A stretch of 64,000 nucleotides of DNA from Artemisia argyi (lineage: Eukaryota; Streptophyta; Magnoliopsida; Asterales; Asteraceae). This document shows positions 26,736-37,065 of this stretch, piece after piece (the stretch's first letter is position 1; each line of letters begins with the position of its first letter). Location: contig CM060691.1 in the NCBI GenBank assembly GCA_030686995.1, positions 59,780,838 to 59,844,837 of the forward strand, in the 5' to 3' direction. Made by a program: the position numbers and the translations under genes. The notes beneath the pieces were generated by a model that saw only the letters and a list, made by a program, of their open reading frames with translations, had not been told where the DNA came from and did not search any database.

Positions 26736-27329
26736 GCCTAGCCTAAGAAGGTTAAAAGGTTCTCGTTTAAGAGGTTTTGTGAGAATGTCGGCTATGTTGT
26801 CTTCGGAAGAAACTTTCTCAATTGAGATGTTTCCTTTTTGAACATTATCACGAAGGAAATGATGACGGATTTCAATATGTTTGGTACGAGCATGTTGAAC
26901 TGGATTTTTTCTAAGATCAATGGCTCATTTGTTGTCACAAAGAATGGTGATGTCGTTAAGTTGAATTCCGTAGTCGACAAGAGCTTGCTTCATCCAAAGA
27001 GTTTGTTGACATGCCTTTCCGGCCGAAACGTATTCGGCTTCCGTTTTTGAGATAGCGAGAGCCGTTTGCTTCTTAGAGAACCATGAGGTGAGACAATGTC
27101 CAACAAAAGTACAAGTACCACTTGTGCTTTTTCTATCAACATAGTCACCGGCATGATCCGAGTCGGCATACACTATGGTGTCTATTCTCGTTCCTTTGGG
27201 ATACCATAAACCTAAATGTGTAGTGCCCTTAATATATCTAAAAATCCTTTTAACGGCTTCGAGATGAGTTGTCTTAGGATCTTCTTGAAAACGAGCACAT
27301 AGACAAACACTAAACATAATGTCGGGTCT
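26736..27329 (-). pseudogene. Sirevirus RNase H domain (3' part of pol)
   Basis: Picks up where RT was cut by the gypsy insertion at 27330: RPDIMFSVCLCARFQEDPKT, LEAVKRIFRYIKGT, then YADSDHAGDYVDRKSTSGTC, SWFSKKQTALAISKTEAEYV and ILCDNK. These are the copia RNase H signatures. A stop interrupts the frame at 26925, after which NPVQHARTKHIEIRHHFLRD and DILTKPL continue to the end of pol near 26750. RNase H removes the RNA strand during reverse transcription. Confidence 0.85.
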
Positions 27330-28711
27330 TGATACGTGGGAATCGCACCAGGCTTTACCTCTCAAGGGATCTTGAGAAGCTTACAATCCCCACCAGACAG
27401 TGTACCTGATCGTTGTAGTATAGTATAGTGACAAGTACCGGGGGATTGATCGTTCAGCTAGGAATAGTGTCGCTAGGATTAGAAAACCTAAATACTAGTT
27501 CTAAAGGTAAGAGATGATTATTTTTGTATTTTTATAATTTTTTAGAAAGCAGGTAAAAATCTCGGGTTTGAAGGATTTGGGCGGAATTAGTTGCTAGTCA
27601 ACTAACCCAATACTAAAGATGCAATCAAAATAAAATATTAAAATAAACTAAATTAACTAAGGTTGTATGCAATAAGTGGAGAAAATGTGTTTACTTAGAT
27701 TTCACTACTCCCTAGATATCTTTTACACGTTAATTACTTGTTATAGTTGCGTGGATGACGGATTGTATTCCTTAACATCATTCATGGGGTGGCACACTTA
27801 ATTCCCCAATCCTATGAGTGCCTACTTCACTCCTATGTCGAGCCAGCTAAGAAGCTCCTAACATGGGATCATTAGAATTTACTCATGCATTAAATACAAC
27901 CAATAAAACCTAGTGCACGTCAGTTCATGTTTCCTAAGACGTTCAAGCATGTTACCAATTGGAGATCTGTCAATTTTCTTAAGCCTAACATCGAAATCAT
28001 TCATCCAATACAACCATAAACAAGTAATCAACACATAATTAACATCTAGGTTTCATTAGATCCAAGCAACACACAAGATAGATCTAGCCTAACATGATGG
28101 AATTAAGACAAGAACAAGATATAGACAACCAACACATAGACATATTGATTGAATTAAAAGAATACTTATCTTAATTACACATGAAAGGGATTAAGGGCTG
28201 AGAACCCTTGAAAAACCTGTAAAATTCGTGCCAAGTTCGGCCTTAGGGTTTCTCCAAAACTTCTCTCCTTTTAATGTGAAAATTAGAAAACTATATATAG
28301 GAAATAGGGTCTGACGGCGTCAAGACAAAATTTGTGACGCCGTCATCTCGCCGCCAAAATAGTCCTCGGACTGCCTTGATCCAGATCTGACGCCGTCAAG
28401 TGTTATGTGTTTCCAGGCCGTCATGCTTTTTCCTTTTGACGCCCTACCTTGTGACGCCGTCAATTCTGTACTGGGCCGTCATGCAAATTACTCTTGACGC
28501 CGTCACCTACTGTTCCCAGCAAGGAAAATTAAGACTTTGGCGTTTTCTTCACTTTTATGCTCCAAAAACGTCCGAATTGCTTCCTTTTCCAGATTTCACT
28601 CCCAAAGTACCTAAAATCATAAAAGGAACGATTTAGGGCAATATTTGATCAAATAAATTCAATTCCGGGCTTAAATGACCCTCTAAAAACGGTTCATGTT
28701 TCGCCTCATCA
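27330..28711 (-). repeat. 3' LTR of the non-autonomous gypsy element
   Basis: 1382 bp; nearly identical to 32671-34074 but lacking a 22-base segment (around 28497) that adds one more copy of the GACGCCGTCA-type motif in the other LTR. The TATA-like CTATATATAG complement lies near 28292. Confidence 0.92.
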
Positions 28712-31181
28712 TATACCCTTACACTTGAGATTTGCTTGTCCTCAAGCAAATGCGCTTTTATTCTACTCAAAATACAAGTTAGGGGTCATTTAACACTAAT
28801 ATAAAAGTAATTACAACAAATAATCGTTCCACTAAAGACCAATAGACAAGCACGGAGGTCATATACTAGCACCTCACAAATAGTGTTTAGATACTCACAT
28901 CTCTCGGGTGTAATAAAGTATAAATTACAATATGGAAATGGAAGATATCTCTCACTACCTGTCATAGCAAAATAGATTACCATAGGCTTGGGAAAGGATC
29001 AAACCTCCACCACATGGCGTAAGCACCTAGGATAAACTATCAAAGAGGTCTTTTAAAGGGTTGTAACGTTAGGTGTAGGGATATGAAATACACGGTTTTG
29101 TTGGATAAAGGCAGTCTTTACTGGTGGCGAGTTAACAATCTTGGTTAATTACATGTAGAATATGGCGTTGCTAAGCCAAGACTAGACTCGACTTAAGCTA
29201 ATAACTGAAAAATAACAAAAACATAAAATAAACATAGAATGAAAAGGGATGGTAGTCCGTATGTTTTTTCTCTTTTTTTTTCATTTTCTTGATTTTTTTT
29301 TTTTATTATTTTTTTTTTTTATTATTTTTTTTTTTTTGCATACACTCTTACCCTACCATCCAAAATAATACATCATAGGAGATGAACATTCCCCTTACAC
29401 TTGAATCTTTACATACTTTACAATAAACTAATCTAATGACTCGAATTAAGAAAATCAAAACAGTTGGAGTACTTTTAAGATTAACGTACATATGGGGGTA
29501 ATAAATGATGTTCTTCCCCATTACTCCATAACATACGTACTTTACCCATGAGCCCCAATCATCCCAAAACAATATGTACAAGGATATGACTCGACTTAGC
29601 AACCATGTAATCAATTAGAAAGTTAACTTAGAGTTTAACAAATAACAATAATGCACTAAAAATGAGCGCATACACGGAAGGCTAAGACGATTTGGGTGTA
29701 CATTTAAGTGGGGTGTAACAAATTCTTCCTTTAAGTAAGATGCTTAAAGTTAGAAACGAAAAGATAGGCTCGGAGGGGTGTACTAGGGGTTTCGTGTACT
29801 AAAAATGAGTACAACGCTAAGGGTGTAGGAAAAATTAGTTGACTTAACTAGCCAAGTAATATGACTTAAATGGTCAAGTAATTATGATACGGGTTTAACA
29901 CAAGGGTGATCCTAATGCCTCTTATCATGTAGTAAATCCTACCACACGAATGTAGTCTCACTAGCGGTCTCGGGATGCATCACTAACGCAAGTTCTAGAA
30001 TCTAAACGCTACCGGTACACTCATAAGCACTAATAATAAATGCTTTTCCTATCAAATCTAAAGGCGAACCTCACATATTTGGGTGGAAAATTTTTCTGAA
30101 TGGTACGGTTTTGTGCTAGTCATACAATCTCCTATCCATGAGACGCTTGCTATGGCTAAAGTTTCACTCCTAAATGTTGTAAAAAAAATTTAAATTTGGC
30201 GCTAAAATTACACTAACAAGTATTTCTCATAGTTTTATTACACATCTACTATCAAACAAAACAAACTCAAGCGAAAGTGCATATGTAAGGTATCATCTTT
30301 TTACCCTCCCCTTACACTTAGGATGAACATTGTCCCCAATGTTCAAGTAAAAAATGTAAAAGTGAAAAAGTAAAAAGAATGAAATCAAATACTCCCCTGA
30401 TTCGCTCGGTATGGATAATAAGGTGGCCAGGTTAAATCTTCCTCCAAGAAAATGAACAATCAAAGCTTCCATTCCAGAATATAAATCATCTTCTTGTCAT
30501 ACATAACCTGTAAATCCTGAGAAAATAGACAAGACAACCTCGCGTAAAATCGGCGGCATCCTATATAAGTTACTAAATCCTAGAAAACAAAGTAAGATAT
30601 AATGCTTGTGGAATGAAGTCTGCAGATTTCCTGGAGATTATAAAACTTAATAATTCACAAAAACCGTAAGACTCCGTTAGAAAAACAAAACCGGTAAAAT
30701 TTCCAGATTTTTACACGTGACGCCGTCAAGAATTAACTCATGACGCCGTCAGAAGTGACCTGAAGAAATTCTTATGTTAAGTTTCCGGAAAATTTCTGGT
30801 AAAACTTGGTCCTACTTCCAGGAAAATCCTGCAAAACTTCATTATGACTCAATACAAGAATTTGACTCTAACAAATACGAATATACATGTTCACTTAATA
30901 TTGTGGAGAATCATGATCGGTTTGTTTCTTAAAAACATATTTGGGGTTTCCCCTTACACTTATCTTTTGCAAAAATACCTTTAGGTGGAGTTAAGACTAG
31001 GCCAAAACAACAAAGATAAAGTATTTCCACTTTTTAGTTTAGAAACATGATCTACCAACAATAAAAATAAAGCATGCATACGGAAGCAAATAACAAACAA
31101 ACAATATAAAAATCACACAAAACATGGGTTGCCTCCCAAGAAGCGCTTGTTTTTGTTCGAGTCACGAGCCTAACTCTACCC
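28712..31181 (-). other. Long 3' non-coding region of the non-autonomous gypsy element
   Basis: Reverse-complement homologue of 42415-44917. Conserved marks include AAGCGCTTCTTGGGAGGCAA just after the ORF (about 31120-31146) and several CCCCTTACACTT boxes (28715, 29391, 30308, 30951), the complement of AAGTGTAAGGGG. T-rich tracts occur at 29270-29337. No ORF. Retention of about 2.5 kb of non-coding DNA in both family members suggests it holds signals needed in cis. Confidence 0.7.
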
Positions 31182-32489
31182 TTATTTAATGGATAAAGGG
31201 GAGGTTATCCCTACACTTAGGATTAAGTGTGGGTGATAGTAGCGATACACACCAACTTGGTAATAGTATGCCTCATGAGGAAAGAGTGGTGGATGAATTA
31301 TATGCTCAAAAGGGTGTGCTCCTATCATCATAACCTTACCTAATTCAATCGGGTTAATGGGTGGATTAAGATTTTCTCCTAGAAAGGGATCATTTTCAAT
31401 CAACTTCAAGAGATTACTAGTTGGGGATCCATCTTGACCTAATAAACCTGGTTTAAACCCATAATGTTTCTTATGATCAATCATAAATGGGTGATGTAAG
31501 CATGTAAGGTCATTTTCCACTCCTATATTGGTTTCCTCTCTACAAGGCTTAGAGTCCACTACCTTTATCCTAAGACTACCCGGACTATATGGTTTGATGG
31601 GTGGATCGGAACCTATCTCAATTCCTAAATTCACATCCAAGAATGGAAGATTAGGTAACGGTTTTGGTTGAGGCTCCGGTTCATCAAAACTAGGAACTTC
31701 CCAAGAACTAAGAGTAAGGTTATCATTATAAGTATTCAAACCTATATCCTCTAGTTGTGTTTGATCCAAGGGTTCTACCTCTATTGGGGTTCCTATAGTC
31801 TCTTCTACTTCTTCCGGGTAAGTCACGGGTGATATGTGTGCCTCAAATGATGGTAGGACTTGTGGGGTACTTTGTGGGCTCATGTTATTTACTTCATCAC
31901 TCCTTGTGTCAAAATCACCTATATCCTCAACATGTGTTTTATTATAATCTAACCCTAATATTTTCCTAAGTATCTCACGTGCTTCCCTAGGCATCTCAAC
32001 TTCTATGTCCGAATCATAAGGATCATCCTCAATATTCTGACTGCTATATACAAATTGCCCAAAAGATTCTTCATCTGTTTCTTGAGATTCATCATCATCG
32101 ATCATAAAACCTAGGTCTTTTTGATCAATGTGATCATGTTCGGCTACATTCTCCATCACATCAAGGTCACCTATGTGTTCATCCTATATTATGGTAGGGC
32201 CTAACCATGACATGCAGCTAGGTGGCTCATACGAAACTATCCTAGGTGAAGGCTCATATGGTGCATAGGTTTCACTAAGTGAGGCATTTTGAGGGGTTGA
32301 TGGAGCTCATAAGGTGAATTCTTTAAAAGTCTTATGCCCTTGGCCTCTTTTCTCAAAGTACTCAATAAAATCAATATAAGATCCTATCCTCCTCATTTCA
32401 TTCGTCCATCTTGGTATATCCAAACTGGTGTAATTATATTTTTTCTGGTAAAACTCTAGTGTCGGACTTGGTGGATTCGCGTTCTCCAT
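31182..32489 (-). pseudogene. Unrecognised acidic ORF of the non-autonomous gypsy element (about 435 codons, two stops)
   Basis: One frame from ATG at 32489 to the stop at 31182, broken only by TGA near 32307 and TAG near 32194. The N-terminus reads MENANPPSPTLEFYQKKYNY, then IPRWTNEMRRIG and a Phe/Tyr-rich IDFIEYFEKRG. The middle is very acidic (MIDDDESQETDEESFGQFVY, DIEVEMPREAREILRKI). The C-terminal third is Pro/His/Leu rich with PFLDVNLGIEIG and FMIDHKKHYGF. No zinc knuckle, protease, RT or integrase motif. It replaces gag-pol between PBS and the conserved 3' block. It could be a diverged gag, an accessory protein or a captured host gene; I cannot tell. Confidence 0.6.
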
Positions 32490-32646
32490 AATGGTGAACG
32501 GAATAGTAAATGAACTTAATTTACTAACAAAGGCACACAGAAAAAGATAGACTAAAGAAAACCTAAAAATAAAAATAAAATCTTACTAGAAAGGAATCTA
32601 GCAAGTAGACCTAATAAAAAGAAATTTTAACCTAGACAATAACTAT

Positions 32647-32664
32647 TCCCCGGCAACGGCGCCA
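32647..32664 (-). promoter_or_regulatory. Primer binding site (tRNA-Asp type)
   Basis: The minus strand reads TGGCGCCGTTGCCGGGGA, six bases inside the 5' LTR. This 18-mer is the form typical of Athila/Tat-clade gypsy elements and is complementary to the 3' end of plant tRNA-Asp as I recall it. Confidence 0.8.
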
Positions 32665-32670
32665 AAAACT

Positions 32671-34074
32671 TGATACGTGGGAATCGCACTAGGCTTTACC
32701 TCTCAAGGGATCTTGAGAAGCTTACAACCCCCACCAGGAAGTGTACCTGATCGTTGTAGTATAGTATAGTGACAAGTACCGGGGGATTGATCGTTCAGCT
32801 AGGAATAGTGTCGCTAGGATTAGAAAACCTAAATACTAGTTCTAAAGGTGAGGGATGATTATTTTTGTATTTTTATAATTTTTTAGAAAGCAGGTAAAAA
32901 TCTCAGGTTTGAAGGATTTGGGCTGAATTAGTTGCTAGTCAACTAACCCAATACTAAAGATGCAATCAAAATAAAATATTAAAATAAACTAAATTAACTA
33001 AGGTTGTGAGCAATAAGTAGAAAAAATGTGTTTACTTAGATTTCACTACTCCCTAGATATCTTTTACACGTTAATTACTTGTTATAGTTGCGTGGATGAC
33101 AGATTGTATTCCTTAATACCATTCATGGGGTGGCGCAGTTAATTCCCCAATCCTATGAGTGCCTACTTCACTCCTATGTCGAGCCGGCTAAGAAGCTCCT
33201 AACATGGGATCATTAGAATTTACTCATGCATTAAATACAACCAATAAAACCTAGTGCACGTCAGTTCATGTTTCCTAAGACGGTCAAGCATGTTACCAAT
33301 TGGAGATCTGCCAGTTTTCTTAAGCATAACATCGAAATCATTCATCCAATACAACCATAAACAAGTAATCAACACATAATTAACATCTAGGTTTCATTAG
33401 ATCCAAGCAAACACAAGATAGATCTAGCCTAACATGACGGAATTAAGACAAGAACAAGATATAGACAACCAACACATAGACATATTGATTGAATTAAAAG
33501 AATACTTATCTTAATTACACATGAAAGGGATCAAGGGCTGAGAACCCTTGAAAAACCTGTAAAATTCATGCCAAGTTCGGCCTTAGGGTTTCTCCAAAAC
33601 TTCTCTCCTTTTAATGTGAAAATTAGAAAACTATATATAGGAAATAGGGTCTGACGGCGTCAAGACAAAATTTGTGACGCCGTCATCTCGCCGCCAAAAT
33701 AGTCCTCGGACTGCCTTGATCCAGATCTGACGCCGTCAAGTGTTAGGTGTTTCCAGGCCATCATGCTTTTTCCTCTTGACGCCCTACCTTGTGACGCCGT
33801 CAATTCTGTACTGGGCCGTCATGCAAATTACACTTGACACCGTCAAGATTTTCTTCTTGATGCCGTCACCTACTGTTCCCAGCAAGGAAAATTAAGACTT
33901 TGGCGTTTTCTTCACTTTTATGCTCCAAAAATGTCCGAATTGCTTCCTTTTCCAGATTTCACTCCCAAAGTACCTAAAATCACAAAAGGAACGATTTAGG
34001 GCAATATTTGATCAAATAAATTCAATTCCGGGCTTAAATGACCCCCTAAAAACGGTTCATTTTTCGCCTCATCA
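32671..34074 (-). repeat. 5' LTR of the non-autonomous gypsy element
   Basis: 1404 bp. Contains the GACGCCGTCA array at about 33652-33870 and the promoter TATA complement near 33630. Homologous in inverted orientation to 35549-36967, only 1.5 kb away. Confidence 0.92.
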
Positions 34075-35000
34075 GGTCTACTAGCCGTTAGGTAAAGTAG
34101 ACTTCCAATCATACCTCTATATTTAGTGCTATCTACGGATTCACTTTCCTCATCCTTGGTGAGTTTTGTTTCTGTGGACATGGGAGTTTTGATTGGTTTC
34201 GAATCTTCTAATCCAAATTTCTTAAGCATGTCCTTAATATATTTAGATTGGTTAAAGAAGATACCATCTTCTAGTTGTTTAATTTGGAGTCCTAGGAAAA
34301 AGTTGAGTTCTCCCATCATACTTATTTCAAACTCGTCATGCATGATTTTTAAGAAATCAACGCATAACTCTTGACAAGTTGATCCGAATATAATGTCATC
34401 AACATAGATTTGGACTATGATAATATGTGAATTTTTCTTCTTAGTGAAGAGAGTATTATCAACTAAGCCCATGGTATACTTATGATCAACTAGGAAGGTT
34501 TTAAGTCGATCATACCATGCTTTTGGAGCTTGCTTAAGTCCGTAAAGAGCCTTTTTAAGTTTGTAAACATGATTAGGTTTTTCAAAATCGATGAAGCCCG
34601 GTGGTTGAGCAACATACACTTCTTCATTTATAACACCGTTTAAGAATGCACTTTTGACGTCTATTTGAAAGAGTTTAAAATTGTGTGCACATGCATATGC
34701 AAGTAAGATTCTAATTGGCTCGAGCCTAGCAACCGGAGCAAAATTTTCATCGTAGTCAATGCCTTCTTGTTGATTATATCCTTATGCTACTAGCCTAGCT
34801 TTGTTTCTAGACACAATTCTATTTTCATCCATTTTATTACGAAAAACCCATTTTGTTCCAATTATTGTTTGACTCCTTGGTTGAGGAACTAATGTCCATA
34901 CATTATTCCTAACAAATTGGTTTAACTCTTCTTGCATGGCTATTACCCAAGACTCATCATTTATGGCTTCGTTAATGTTTTTCGGTTCAATGGTTGACAC
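34075..35000 (-). pseudogene. Sirevirus reverse transcriptase domain
   Basis: The first part (35000-34782) has EPKNINEAINDESWVIAMQE and WVFRNKMDENRIVSRNKARL, ending in a stop near 34780. The second part (34619-34075) has QPPGFIDFEKPNHVYKLKKA, LYGLKQAPKAWYDRL and the catalytic YVDDIIFG box, then FFLGLQIKQ and GSLLYLTASRPD, where the gypsy insertion cuts it. Polymerises cDNA from the element's RNA. The YVDD active site is intact, but the ORF is broken by a stop and the insertion. Confidence 0.88.
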
Positions 35001-35096
35001 GAAACAAAAGTCGTTACTTTCATTTTGGGCTTTAGATCTTAGTGTTCTCTCATTAATTTTTCCTATGACATTATCTAATTGACGACTTTTGGATTG

Positions 35097-35543
35097 TTAA
35101 ACATTAACAATTTCTTTGCTTAATGGTTCATCTTCCTTGTCATTTTCTAAGATCACTTGGTTTTCAATAGCTTGACTTTCAACTAAGTCATCATCTACCA
35201 AAGGTGATGTCTTAGAGGGAGGTGGAATCTCGTCGAATGTTACGTTCAACGATTCCTCGACTCTTAAGGTTTCTTTGTTTAAAACAATGTAAGCTTTACT
35301 ATTTTGTGAATATCCAAGAAATACACCTTCATAAGACTTTGGGTCAAATTTGGTGAGATAATCCTTGGTGTTAAGAATAAAGCATTTACTCCCAAACACT
35401 CTAAAGTATCCTAATGTAGGCTTTTTACCTTTATATAGTTCATAAGGAGTTTTATTCAAAAATGGTCTAATTAAGACTCGATTTAAAATGTACATTGATG
35501 TGTCAACGGCATTACACCAAAACTTTTGTGGAATGTTTTGTTC
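35097..35543 (-). pseudogene. Sirevirus integrase C-terminal region and INT-RT linker
   Basis: Reads YILNRVLIRPFLNKTPYELY, GYFRVFGSKCFILNTKD and KSYEGVFLGYSQNSKAYIVL, the conserved tail of copia integrases (GKKP, FGSKC, GVFLGYS motifs). This is the part of integrase cut off from its catalytic core by the gypsy insertion at 35549-46324; the core resumes at 46325. A stop separates it from RT. Confidence 0.88.
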
Positions 35544-35548
35544 ATTAA

Positions 35549-36967
35549 TGATGAGGCGAAAAATGAACCACTTTTAGGGGGTCATTTAAGCCCGGAATTG
35601 AATTTATTTGATCAAATATTACCCTAAATCGTTCCTTTTGTGATTTTAGGTACTTTGGGAGTGAATTCTGGAAAAGGAAGCAATTCGGACGTTTTTGGAG
35701 CATAAAAGTGAGGAAAACGCCAAAGACTTAATTTTCCATGCTGAGAACAGTACCTGACGGCGTCAAGAGGAAGACCCTGACGGCGTCAAGAGTAAATTCC
35801 ATGACGACCCAGTGCAAACATGACGGCGTCACAAGAAGGGCGTCAAGACTAAATTTTGTGACGGCCTGCATAAGGTGAATACATGACGGCGTCAGACCCA
35901 GATCTAGGCAGTCCGAGGAACTATTTGGCGGCGAGATGACGGTGTCAGACATTTGTTCTTGACGCCGTCACCTATCAAACTCTATATATAGTTTTCTATT
36001 TTTCATTCATAAAGAGAGGAACTTGTGTGGAGTAACTAGGGCCGAACTTTGTAAACCCTAGGTCATATTTTATAGTACTTTCAAGGGTTTTCACCCCTTG
36101 AATCCTTTCATGTGCTATTGAGATAAGTCTTCTCTTAATTCAATCAATATGTCTATGTGTTGGTTGATTATATCTTGTGCTTGTCTTGATTTCAACATGC
36201 TAGGCTAGATCTATCTTGTGTTTGCTTAGATCTAATGAAACCTAGATGTCAATTAGGTGTTGATTACTTGTTTATGGTTGTAATGGATGAATGATTTCAA
36301 TGTTAGGCTTAAGAAAACTGGCAGATCTCCATTGTGTAACATGCTTGAATGTCTTAGGAAACATGAACCGATGGGTACTAGGTTTTATTGGTTGTATTTA
36401 ATGCATGAGTAAATTCTAATGATCCCATGTTAGGAGCTTCTTAGCCGGCTCGACATAGGAGTGAAGTAGGCGCTCATAGGATTGGGGAAGTAAGTACGCC
36501 ACCCCATGAATGGTATTAAGGAATACAATCCGCCATCCAAGCAACTATAACAAGTAATTAACGTATAAAAGATATCTAGGGAGTAGTAAAATCTAAGTAA
36601 ACACATTTCTCCCATATATTGCTCACAACTTTAGTATAATTAGTTTATTTTCATTTTTAGTATTTTATTTTGATTGCATCTTAGTATTGGGTTAGTTGAC
36701 TAGCAACTAATTCCGCCCAACTCCTTCAAAACCCGAGATTTTTAATTGCTTTCATAAAAATATAAAAATACAAAAAGAATCATCCCTCATCTCTAGACCT
36801 AATCTTTAGGTTTTCTAATCCTAGCGACACTATTCCTAGCTGAACGATCAATCCCACGTACTTGTCGTTATACTATACTACATCGATCAGGTACACTGCC
36901 TGGTGGGGGTTGTAAGCTTCTCAAGATCCCTTGAGAGGTAAAGCCTGGTGCAAAACCCCACGCATCA
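35549..36967 (+). repeat. 5' LTR of the full-length gypsy element
   Basis: Contains five exact TGACGGCGTCA/TGACGCCGTCA motifs plus variants at 35755-35970, upstream of a TATA box (CTATATATAG, about 35982-35991). It differs from the 3' LTR by scattered substitutions and a 12-base indel near 36632-36645. Confidence 0.95.
35755..35991 (+). promoter_or_regulatory. LTR promoter: TGACG-palindrome array plus TATA box
   Basis: Exact 11-mers at 35755, 35778, 35821, 35884 and 35960, a one-mismatch copy at 35937, and half-sites (ATGACGACC, TTGTGACGGCC). TGACG(T/C) half-sites are bound by plant TGA-type bZIP factors (as-1-like elements). The TATA box follows 13 bases after the last copy. The regulatory role is inference; the array is seen directly. 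Confidence 0.6.
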
Positions 36968-36973
36968 AGTTTT

Positions 36974-36991
36974 TGGTGCCGCTGCCGGGGA
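36974..36991 (+). promoter_or_regulatory. Primer binding site (tRNA-Asp type)
   Basis: TGGTGCCGCTGCCGGGGA, six bases inside the 5' LTR. Differs at two positions from the 18-mer in the sister element at 32647-32664. Confidence 0.8.
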
Positions 36992-37065
36992 ATAGTTATT
37001 ATCTAGGTTAGAATCTCTTTTTATTTCTAAGTGTTTTTGTTCGTAACTCTTTACCATCCGCCATT

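Larger units (their letters stand above)
27330..34074 (-). mobile_element. Non-autonomous Ty3/gypsy element (6745 bp) lacking gag-pol
   Basis: LTRs 27330-28711 and 32671-34074 start TGATACGTGG and end CCTCATCA. Perfect target duplications GGTCT lie at 27325-27329 and 34075-34079. The PBS complement (32647-32664) sits beside the right LTR, so the element runs on the minus strand. The LTRs and the 3' internal region (28712-31181) are inverted homologues of the full-length element at 35549-46324. In place of gag-pol there is a single unrelated ORF (31182-32489). It therefore needed proteins in trans, presumably from the full-length family member. It sits inside the Sirevirus RT/RNase H junction. 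Confidence 0.92.

Noticed and set aside
35755..35970. Short regularly recurring palindromes as a CRISPR-like array
   Set aside because: Spacing is irregular, units are 11 bases, and the setting is a plant LTR; they fit promoter motifs.
36974..36991. tRNA gene fragment
   Set aside because: It is the primer binding site, complementary to only the tRNA 3' end, with no tRNA body.
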